From positions 16,619,171-16,683,170 of the forward strand of contig OX393571.1 of the NCBI GenBank assembly GCA_947652115.1: 64,000 nucleotides of DNA, given 5' to 3'. The DNA is from Blastomussa wellsi. Lineage: Eukaryota; Cnidaria; Anthozoa; Scleractinia; Plerogyridae. The notes under the pieces were generated by a model. That model made no database searches. It saw only the letters and a program-made list of their open reading frames with translations, and was not told the DNA's origin. A program made the translations under genes and the position numbers. This document shows, one piece after another, positions 12,401-24,400 of the stretch. The first letter of the stretch is position 1; the number at the start of each line of letters is the position of its first letter.

Positions 12401-15400
12401 ACATAAAAAAAACACTATTACCAGTTCAATGTTTGGGTCATTATCAACAGGTTCATTGTACTCTTGTGACGACTGCACAGATTGTTCAGAATTCCGAGAT
12501 TCTGATGAATTACTCCTGAGAAGAACACGTGGAATCAATGGTGCAACCTCTTGAGACCTCCGATTTTCTCCGACGATTGCCCGTGTTCCGTCAACAGTAA
12601 CATCTCTATGCTCCAGTGCTCTTTCCTGCTGAATCTGTCGTACTCTGTTCTCAAATCTCTGTGCATCTTCTTGTGAAATGTCAAGTCTTTGTGAACTATT
12701 CATGACCTGAGCAACTGGATGCCTCCCAGCGCTTGAAGGTACTTCTGGTTCTGGCAAAACCCGCTGGACCGCACGTTCAGCGAATACTTCCGGTTGTGTA
12801 GAATACTGGGGAGGGGGCGACCTCTGGATGATGCTAGTTCCTTTCATGAAACCTACATTAGGGACACCTTGTGAAGTGTGTATGACGCGTTGAACAGCAC
12901 TTCCAAGAGGTATCCTTTCAGATTGGTTTGTTGCTTCATAATACGAAGGTGGCCTTAAAGGGCATTGAAGAAGACTAGGTTCTTCCTCATTAAATGAATG
13001 TGTTTCACCCAATTGTCCCACGTCTGGTGTCCCTGTAGAACTACTCCACAGTCGGGCTCCAGGGCGTCCGTGAAATGAAGACAGGGAGCTGGGCACTTCT
13101 TCACAGAATGAATGTTGTGTTTCCACTGATGGCCTACGAACACCTTCAGGGGGTGGGGGTGAAGCAATTCTGTTTTCCCGTGGGGTATACGGTGGGGGAG
13201 GCTGATATACAGGCGGAATGCGAGATGGAGATTCCTCTTGAGTAGTAGCTTGTCCCTGAAATGGGAAAAGAAAAGAAATTTAGAAAGTGATCACTACCTA
13301 ATTTCTCCAAAAAATACCAGGACAAAGTTAATCATGCCGGTTAAAGGGAAATTTCTCCATCTTCATGAAGGGATAACACAGGGAGCACCTGTGAGCAAGG
13401 GGTTGCTGCTCAAATTGCATGCATTTCATTCTGCACACAGTGCGCAATAAAACTGGTACTTGTGTCCCTGCTGTCACTATTACAAGTTATTAACTGACTG
13501 GTTAATTATGAGCCGTCCCTCTTTCCTGTAGATCGGCGAGAAAGACGTCCAAGAAGAGAGGAAAAAGGCGATACAAAGTACTAGGGGTTGATGCAGTTTT
13601 CACATGGCTGTTTTGTTCCACTCCTCAGTTAAAGAGGCCCTGGGTCCCGGGGTGGGGGTATTACCTTAAATTTCAGATAGGTATGTGCTGCAAAGGTTCT
13701 TAAACCCTCACCCTATTTAAGGTGGACGGTACCAGTTTTCAGGTTTTTGACTGTGTCAACTTTGGAAGAAAAGAGCAAAATATCAATCCAAGGCCATAAC
13801 AAAATGCTTGTATGATTCGATTCCATATTTTGTTCTTGACCAAAAATAACAAGTATTTTGTCATCAGTTGTCACCATGGTAACGGTACTTGATGATTATT
13901 CGGACCTACTTTTCAGCTTCTGGTGCATAAAACTTGAAAACCAACCTGGTGACCACCAATATTGTTCACGTTATAACTTTTGGCATTTGAAAAGGAAGCT
14001 GTATAATAATTTTAACAAAATTCTACGAAGCGGATTTTTTATAAACGTGGAAAAAGGCAATTTGTGAGTAGAGAAAAATTCCTTTCGTAGAATTTTTTAA
14101 AATTATGTCTGACGTTTCCTCTCCGTAAGGGGAAAATATTGAAACAAAAATATACGGTCACCCGGCTTGTTCTCTTGGAAAAGCCTTCGCGATTTCAACA
14201 ATATCCATGCGCGTTGTCACGCACTTCAAAATCTTGACTTTGTATTACTAGCATTTACTCATGCTCAGTTTTGACTACCGCTGACCTATTAGCGTTCATA
14301 CATGCGTGACCACGCACTTACCGTCGCTTTGTTTTCTTTGGTCTTTGACACTACTTTGAGGATCGTCTTCGAGAATCTCTACTTCACTGCCGTGGAATTA
14401 GTTAGTAGTTGTGCCGTGAACTGTTTTATTGAACGTTTGGCCCTCCTTTCAAAGTTTTGTTTGATTTGGCACATTCTGTTGAAACCGAAGCTGTCACGAT
14501 AAGATCTTTGCGATTGCCGACAGGATCGATCGCAACACAAACGGGAATTTTAACTTTGCAACTCGGGACTGAATTCCACAAAAAAAAATTGACGCATTTC
14601 GAATTTCCCAAGAACCGGCGCCCAAAGAACAACTTTCTTGTTGATCCAATCTCTTATAAACAGAACAAAAGCAACCTTGCATGTATTAACCCACGCGCCG
14701 CCATATTTGTTTTGTATTTTCAGCTATAAATCGCGGACTATCGATCTCGCGCGTGACGCGCACGCTCGTCACCAGACTTCCCACGTACGAAAAACTGGTA
14801 CGATCCACCTTAAGGTTACAGAAAACAGAATTTAATGCACTATTTAGGCCCAAACCGGAGAAAATGACACCCTGCGCAATGAAAAAACAAAAACTAAGAA
14901 AAGTGTGTATGGATCAACCTTATTTCGTTCCTGTGACATTTTATCCTTAACAAATTGTTCAGTTTAAATAGACCGTTTCTTTTTTGGTTAGCTTGCCATC
15001 TACGCACTGCAATTTTAGATGCTACAATTCAGATCCCTGCCTAAGGATCACAACAGGAACAATTCTAAAAGGGGCAAAAATAATACCCAATTTAAGTACC
15101 GAGAATCTAAAAACACACACTCCATCCTGTGACACATACTTATGTAGCCCATATATGGGAATACCTCCCCAGGGGTAAGGAGGGCTGCTCATTTACTTAG
15201 TTACCCCAATCAGCCGCTCTCCAGGTATACTCTTCACTATGGCTTGTGCTCCTCTCACAGGCTGAGGTTCCGTGTTCAGGTTACTTGGACAACTCCCCAT
15301 AATACCTTGCTGGGTGATACCATTCGATATCACCCGTTGATTATTGTTCATTGGATGGACAACTACAACTGGCTGAACTTGTCTTTGCTCTGTGGTTTGA

Positions 15401-18400
15401 GTCGGGGTTTGCAGCTGGAAAATAGCCAAAGCAAGTCCCAGAGAATTAAAATAGACTACGAAAAGTCCTTAGGACTTTTTTCAGGCTGGATTCACAGGTT
15501 GGAAATAAGTAATGTTCTGATTTTATTAAAAGCAACAAGGTCTGTATACTCTTTGTTTGCAAACAAAAATACAAAGCCAAGAATGTTTTCATAACTGAAA
15601 TTTAAGCAAGAAGCTTAATTTTTTCAAAGTTGTCGTAATTTGGCATAGAAGTGAAATATGACATCCATTGACCAAATTGAATGTGTTCCGTAATGACAAA
15701 CTGTCACATTGTTTAGCTTTGTTTTTAACAAAGAAAGAACAAGAACATTTTGAGGTGCAAATTGTCCAAAATTTAAAATTTTTGTGACTGTGCTAGGAAA
15801 CTAGAAGTTATAGTGCACCTCTGAAGTAAGAACATTCTGTTGGTAATGCACTGTTTTCTCTTGAACTGTAGCCTGCAAGGCAGGCACATAAATCAGAGGG
15901 AGAGGGACAATTGGGTATAGTTCTTCACACTTTCTCCTAGTATTATACACTAGTGCCCAAATTCCCTCCTCTTCCTCGCAATTTTCTACCAGCCATGCAT
16001 TGCTACAGGGACTGAGAAAGCACAGGAACCAACCTGATCTTCGTACCAGGGCACCTCAACTGTACGCACCTCTTGTGGTCTTAACAGCTGTGGCTGCTGA
16101 CTGTGTTCCATTGATTGAACCACTACTGTCATTGGTTTCTGTTGATTGGTTTGTTGCTGATTTTGTGTGCTGTTTGATTCTGGAGTCTGAGAGAATTTTA
16201 AGAAATGTCTCTGTGAACATAATCAATACTTTCTCTGCCAAAAAGATGTCTGAGCAGCTCTCAAAACTCATTAACCCTCCCCTTTCTCAGCAAGGTCATC
16301 ATCAGGCAAACCTATAACATCTGAAGACCAGCAGCATCAAGATTTCAGTATCTTTAAGCTCTGTTTACTTTGCTGGAAAAGGCTGAACCAGGTGAAATCA
16401 GATTAAGTGCATTCATTATAATTACATTAGGTTCTTTAGTACACATTAAAAACCCTTATATCCAAGTTAAGGTGATGAGCATCAAACATCTCCTAACATG
16501 ATCAATGCAATGTCAAGATGTTTTCTTGATACAGCATTCAATTCTCGGAACTAACAGTAAAAAAATTAAGGGCAGTTAGTACGAAGAATATCAATTAAGG
16601 AGTTAAGTTAGTGAAGTGTGTCCAGTAGTCCTCACCAAGTGCTGTTTTTTGTGCTGATAGTGGTGTCTATACTGGTGCCGTCCTTGTTGATGACACTGGT
16701 GCTGTGATGGTAATACAGGTAGGGTTACCTCTATCTCCTGCTGTTGCTGCCGTCTGCTTGCAAGATACTGCGCTGCACGATCCTTTACATCTTTGGGATA
16801 AGGTGACTGGTATCTGGCTAACCGTGACTGCAAGAATTCATAGTATTAAACTTAAATGAATATTATTTACTCAACCTGACTTATGTAAATTTGATAAAAT
16901 CACTTACCAAATAGTCATCTTCATCGATGTTGAACACAATAGAAGATCTTTGCCTGATCTGTTCTTCCAGCAGAGATGCTGGAATGCTGCCGGCTGAGTC
17001 TTCACTATGTTGTTCTGAAACTGAAGAAACTGAAAAAAAAAAGGAAAAACCAATGAATGAATGAAAGTGAAGAATGATAATGCAAATAATTTAACCAGTT
17101 CTAGTGCAGGTCAATATTGTTTAATACCTTATTTACCAAAGTACTGATGGCATGAATGGTGAAAGTCTTTTGTGAGCGAGCTGAGTGCCATCTTTCAAGA
17201 CTTACGTACTTATAAACTGCTCCATTTTAAGTCTTGGACCGACAATATTCAGCCAGGTAAAAATGAAAAGAATGAAGGAATTAGGAAAGATGTGGGAAAG
17301 GATGGACAGAAGCAAGGACAGAGAGGTTGGGAGGGGGGGGGGTTGGGATGGGATGGATGAAGGGATGGATGGACGGACGGACAGATGGATGGATGGAGAA
17401 ATGGGAGGGAAAGAGCGACAAAAACAAATTGCTCATACCTTCATCAACAGGAGACTGTTGTGGAAACATAAAGCAAGTCAACACGTGTGACTGAGTTCCA
17501 TGATCAAAATCAGATTGTAGAGGAACCATTGGTTTACACTGTAAAAGAAACAAAAGGTTATCACTTGTTAGGAATAAATGCTTTTAAAAATACTGTTTTG
17601 AAATAGATATAACAGATGATTTGAGAAATGACTTTAATTAGTTTGTTACCTGGTTTTCTGAGAGCCATAGAGCTCTTAAACTGGTCAGTTTTCTGAATGT
17701 ATATGGCAGACATTCTAATCTGTTCATCAGGAGCACAGACCATGTTAATATAAACAACCACTTGTGGAATCACAAGTTATCAAATACAGTATTACAGGGC
17801 AGATGAAAATTAATTTAAATTTTTTTACAGTGTGGCTACTATAACCGGGGTCACCCAGACAAAGTTAACCAATCACAAAGCAGAATGGAAACAATAGATT
17901 TCAGCATTTTTTTTTAACTTCAGCCAATGAAATGTCGAGTACAGAACAATGAAATTTCAACTTGTTCCTTCACCATGAAAACAGATCGATAAAAATTTTG
18001 GCCATATGACGTTGAGTTTTCAATTGATTTTGATTGCACCCCTTTTGAACTTGAGTAGTTGTGACAGCAACATTTGGAAGGTAAATGAAAGGGAAGTTCA
18101 AAACAGGGAAAGCAACAACCGTACCGTCAACTGTGCGTGGCGGAGTTCGCTCGTGGCAATTCCAAGTTTTCTCTGCGGCATCAACTGGAGTTATTGGTAG
18201 TACTATTTGGAAAATAAATACACATGATGCTAGCGAGGGAAGACTTTCTGCACTGCATAACCTACCAGTGAAAGCTAAGATTCCAGCTTGTTTTGTTTGA
18301 GTAAATAACAATAAAATTTTAATTTGTTCACTCGTGAAGTCCGTGAAGCTTAATTAATTTCATTCGTTATGCAAGTTTGCAAGAATCGATGTCAATCTCT

Positions 18401-21400
18401 GTGAAAGCAGTGAACGCGACGATTTTTTGTTTAATTTGGCAAGTTGTGTGGCGGAATTTGATTCTCGGAAAAAAAATAACCGCCGGCCGTTTCAGTATTT
18501 GCTTGCAAATGTAACAAGGCAGGACACAGGACAAATTCCTAACAGGAAGATCCGGGTTTTGTTTTCAACACGGACTAGCATACAAGTGAAATTTCTCTCT
18601 TAACTTTTCTTTCCGAAATAAATTCCTGCACATTCATATAGTTTTATCAATCCAGGAACTTGTACTCGACAAATTATCATTATCATTTTGCAGTTGAAAC
18701 ATGCGCTATAAGCGATATTTGTTGTATTGTGACTTCATATTTCGATCGCAAATAAAGTTGTTGCTGTTGGTTGTTCATGTTGCTGAAATGCATGTTGAAG
18801 CATAAAACATTCCGAAACGAAATAAAACCCATGCCGCCATGCACAGTTGAGACAAACGGTACGATCGTTGCTTTCCCCAGGCTGTTTCGAACTTCTCTTT
18901 CATAAACATCGCTAATATTTACCTTCCAAATGTTCCTGTCACAACTACTAAAGTTCAAAAGGGATGCAATCAAAATTAATTGAAAACTCAGCGCCATACA
19001 GCCAAAATTTATCTGTTTTTATCTGATTTCGTGGCGAACGAACAAGTTGAAATTTCATTGTTCTGTACTCAACATTTCATTGGCTGAAGTTAAAAAAATG
19101 CTTAAATCTTTTGTTTCCGTTCTGCTATGTGATTGGTTAACTTTGTCTGGGTGACCCCGGTTACAGTAGCCGCACTGTAAATTTCCCACTGGCATGTATT
19201 ATGGCACAGATTAAGGGCCTGGTCGGTTACCTAAAGAAAGGTGTCTTTATTTTAAACCAACTTCTCCCAAAATGAAATAATGAAAATGTATAAGAATACG
19301 TTAGGAGAAACTTGATGCCAGTCTTAAAGATCTGTAATATTTCTCACCTGTTGCAAGCAAGGTTAATAACCTGAAGGTTTGGCATCCGGCCAATGTCATC
19401 AGGAATTCGCACAATCCTGTTGTCACGCAATGATAGTATTGTCATTGATGTACAGCTGCCTAGCTGTCAAACAAAGAAAGTTGTTAACATCAATTAGTAT
19501 ATATTAAAACACTAGATAGCATTGTTGGTGTGCGCTGACTGGCTGTTCAAAGCATGGGATATCCTTGCTATTAACTTCCGAGCAATTCATGAGCCTCCCA
19601 CGGACCCTCGCATGAATGACTGAGTTAATAAAGCTATATGATCTCACTGTTTCGAGGCTTGGTAAATATCCACCAAGAGCCACCTTTTTTCATCCTTGTG
19701 ACAATGTGAGAGTCTCTTTCCCAATAATATAACTCAAAACAATGAACCTGGCCTCTTTTTTATTGAAACTTTTTGACACTCATTTGGTTTTCCTAAACCT
19801 TTTTCTCCTAACTTGTTCTCATACATCCAGAAGATTGTTTATAGTTGTACATGGCCAGCAAAACTTCCTCACTGATATGCTATCATTAGAAATATTTGGG
19901 TAAATTTACAGTATCTGAAAGTATTGTGAGATCTTGGAGAGAGGTTTCCAAAAGTGCTGGTAATATTACTTGTATGTAAATATAAATACATTCAGAAAAT
20001 ATAATTAGAATACAGAAACAAAGTGAAACATTTTAATTTATCACCAAAATGCATGCACAGACATATATAATATTTACCCGTGTATTAGTCAACCTCGTGT
20101 ATAAGTCGACCCCCTAACTTTGGGGCCAAAAGCTAAGTTTTCTTCATTTTATTGGAAATATTGCATTTCTTAGAATTATTGTTCAGGTAAGTACTATGGA
20201 TAACATGAAACAATCATAGCAAGCTTCAATGTGAAGTTTTAATATTCTCGCATGTCCGCAATCGTTTTAACAACACATGTACACATGGGCATTTTGTCCA
20301 TATTGTTTGAAACAGGCTTACAAAACCAAACATACTAATTGCAGACAAACCTTTCTAACTGTGGAAGTTGAAAAAGCAGCTTTAGCAGGCAGGCAAAACA
20401 CCAAAGGTCTTAAATCTTTTAGAACGCTCGATAAACAACGTGTTAAGAAAACTTGGTAACCAAGCTACAAAATCAGTTCAGTATTGGTAACTGATGACTG
20501 CACGTGCTTACATCATGCCAGGTTACCAAGCAGAGAGTTCGAAGTGAGAAAAATGTTTTTCCTCAGCGAATTAACGGCTTTATTTTGCAGGAAATGTCAG
20601 TTCTTTATTATGAAATTGTGCCAGGGAGAATCTTCAACCCTCAGGTCTACATAAAGCAGATAAATTTTAAAGCATTTCAACTTGAACTGCTAATTTAGAC
20701 GCAGACCGCTAAGAGAAGGACTTTGCGCTTTGTATCATTTTTTGTAAGATGTTTGACGTAAGATTATAGACACAATTGTTATGCTAATTGTGCCGAATTT
20801 ATTTTACTGGTGCTTGGGTTTTAGTTTTTGACCCATGTATAAGTTGAGGGTGATTTTTTGGACTGATTTTTAGGTCGTGAAAGGTCGACTTATACACGGG
20901 TAAATACGGTAATTACCTCCAGTGGAATGGCGTCTAAAAAGTTTTCATCAGCATATAATATGCGTAGTTTCCTCAAGAATCCAATAGAAGATGGTAAACT
21001 CTGCAACATGTTGTTGTGAAAAGGAGAGAAAAACTCTGTTATGCTAACTACTTTAAAATCCACCATACAGCAAAAGATGGCAGCTTTCATTTTACCACTG
21101 TGACAATACTTTGCAAACCCAACACAGCACACAAGGCATGACAGTAGAAAGCTAATGATTTAACCAAATTTGCTTGTGCTAAAACTAGACCTGCCAACCC
21201 CTGACAAAGGAAAACCTGGAGACCCATGAAAAAAAATCGGGAGATTGCACAAAAAGTAGTGAGATTCTATTTTTTTCCGATGAAGATTAAACAAACCTAT
21301 TTTCCATCGAGACAAAGTTCAAAGCATAAGCAAAAATCACAGCTGTTCGGTACAAAATAATAAGAACAGTGTTCTCCTTTATTGGTTTATACCTTTATGG

Positions 21401-24400
21401 CACTAGCATTCCACGTTAATTTTCCATATTTATTCAACCAGATAATTGACTTCATTTCAGAATGATTTTTCCCCAAAAGCCGTGAGATTGGGAGCCTTGT
21501 CAACAACAAATCGTGAGACTCACGGCAAGAACCGTGAGAGTTGGCAGGTCTGTAAAACACTTTTCTTCCCAAGTTTGAATGTTTAAAAGAATTATAGGTC
21601 AATATAGCAGTCACCATCTTTTTCCATATGGTGGATTGTTACCTATGAATATTAAATGTAAAATGGTCTACAAGCTCATTTAAATACCTCAGAAATCATA
21701 ACGGGTACATTTGCCCTCAGTTAAAATAAAACAATGTATATATTTTACCTCTAATTCATTATGATTTACAACCAGTTCTTCCAGATTGGACAACCTACAA
21801 ATGAGCATTAAATATGGAATTAAAAAAGTCAGATTGTGTGGTTCTAGACGACCCGCCGACCACTCTCAAAACTGCAGTTTAACTCCATATTTTCCTCTAT
21901 ATCTTTTTATTTATTAAAGTTTTGGCTTTTGAAAGACTTCACCCCTTAGAATTTCCAGTGACCTTCTCTAGGGTGGGTATGGATTTTTTTTGGAACTATA
22001 CATTATCAAAAAAGCTACCAACAGATAAGAACATTTTCTTTTCTAGAAAAAAAAAGTGAATAAATGCTCTTACCTCCCTATACTGGCTGGGAGTTCTATA
22101 AGGTGATTCTCGTCAACTTTAAGTGTTTGCAAATTCCCAAGGGAACCTAGACAGAAGAGTTTTCAATGTTGGGTTTTTCAAAATTAAAGTACTTACAACA
22201 ATATTTATTTGGAATAAAATTGTAGACAAAACTGCAATGTTACACACTCAGTGAAAGAAACAAAAAAATATAAAGAAATGAAGAAGACCCAGTGGCTTAA
22301 TGGTTAATACGCTGGTCTCAAACTGTTCGAGTTTGAGCTTCAGCCGGGGCACTGCATTGTCTTCTTAGGCAAGACATTGCAGGGCACGAAATTGTGCCTA
22401 ATACAGTCGCCAATGCGACTAAACCAAGATTCAAAAATTAGCCGCAAGTTGGCGACCAGAACTCTTTGGGCTTTGTATGAAATGAAATGTCCCTTTTGCT
22501 AACAACGCATATTGTGGGCTCGCAATATTCCATACTATTCCAAGCATGGCGACACCTTCCACGTGAAAAAATGGCTCCTAACTTTTTGGTCTTGGCGACC
22601 ACTTTGGAAAATTTAGGAGCCAGATGGCTCCTTGAAAAAAAGTTAATTTCGTGCCCTGCATTGTACTCTCACAGTGCCTTTCCCCACCCAGGTGTATAAA
22701 TGGGCTGTGGCAAATTTAATACTGGGGGGTAACCCCGCAATGCACTAGCATCCCATCCAGGGGGGAGAAGAAATATGAGCTCCCAGTTGCTTCAAGCTAA
22801 CGAAACTGGGATAAGCTCTGGCAGTATGAGCCACTAGGCTGGATTCTGTTCAACTATATGTGAACGTGTTTGAAATTCTGATCATGGTCAGGAAGAAACC
22901 GCTTCCATCCTGTTGATTGGTTCTTTCATTAGTTCGGAATCTAACAACATTCTGAATATGATACTCACCAATGTTATCTAGTAACTCAAGTAACACATTG
23001 TTGGATAAATAAAGGTCAGTAAGGGATTGCAGAGATTCAATTTCTGGTGGAAGATGCTCCAGTCTGTTCTTGGAAACATCAAGAAACAACAGCTGTCGCA
23101 GAAGGCCTATTTCCTGAGAAAAAGTAGTCACAGCAAGAAGTTGATATTAAATAAATGACTTTCACTATTACAATAAGATCAATAAATAAATAAGTCCCAG
23201 AGGACTCCCCTGTGATAGGATTTGATCATAAATGATTGAAACGAAACCATGGGTAGCCATCACACGGATAAAAATTACAAAAATGATCAAAATGAAATGA
23301 TTTAAACTGACTACACTATCACACAGTGATTTCAATACATAAAATTAAGATCATAATAAATAGTAATAACTTAACTGACCACTCCCCAATGGGGCTTTTC
23401 AGGGTCAATGTAAACAGACAAATAAATAATGTAAATAAACATAATAAGGCTAAGAATCCCGACTGGTATGAGGCAGACCAGTTCTCAAGGCTATTTACAA
23501 GCATAGTCGAGGAGGTCAGCTCAGGGCCACACCATCTAGTGGTCGATACAGGACTTGAATCCACGACATACATAATTATTTTAAGACCAACGCCCTAACC
23601 AATCAGCCACATTACCTCTAACGATGTGGTTAAAAAATTGAAGATTTGCAAAAAATGTTAAGCTGCAGGACGTACTGAACTCAAAGTTTGCAATACTTAC
23701 TGGTGGAAGTTCTCTGACACCATTATTGTCCATCCATAGTTCTTTAAGGTTCACCAAACATCCAACAACTGTTGGCTAAATAAAAATTCCAATGTTTTAA
23801 AAATTGTTCAATAGATGTCTGACACAGAAATACTGAGGCTTGAAGATAAGAAATTAATTGATAAGGAAATAAAAAACACGCAGTAATAAAGGCACACAAG
23901 AAATTTTAAGAACACAAGAGAATAGCTTAGGCCTGGGGGGGATACTCCCGTATGTGGACTATACAGGTATGTGCCGCGGGATAGGATATGGTTTTTCATG
24001 GTTCTCATTCCTTAAATAGGGTATCATTTTTGCATCTTTTGGCATTCTTTTGGAATTCTGTTTACTTAATCCTTAAATAAGACCAGGGTTTAAGAACCTT
24101 TGCAGCACACACCTATCCAAAATTTAAGTGAGTACCCCCCTCCCTCCAAGCTTAGGGAGGACCATTATTTAAACAAATGTGTTATCAGTAATTGATGGAT
24201 CTACCATTGCCTAGTGCATAATAACTGGATAAATAAAACACACACACAGCATAAGTTGCATACTTCACAGAGCTATAATGAACTCAACTGACTAATCATA
24301 GTTTGGGCATTTCCTAGAACATGTTATAACATGTCACAGTATATACAATTTATTAATATAAACGTTAACATGTTTCCCTGTAGAGATAATTAATATACAG

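Larger units (their letters stand above)
17826..19179. mobile_element. 1.35-kb inverted-repeat element with signal-peptide exons in both arms
   Basis: Arms of roughly 320-350 bp (17826-18150 and 18835-19179) are inverted copies. The tips are 'tacagtgtggctactataac' and 'gttacagtagccgcactgta'. Each arm contains CCAAT-type words and, further in, a short ATG-initiated exon (18006-18080 plus; 18997-18923 minus). It lies in the LAP intron between 17719 and 19348. The tips look like DNA-transposon TIRs, but no transposase is present. Confidence 0.7.

Noticed and set aside
23560..23620. tRNA gene
   Set aside because: A- and B-box-like words are present, but no cloverleaf or acceptor stem closes; the body continues as a SINE.
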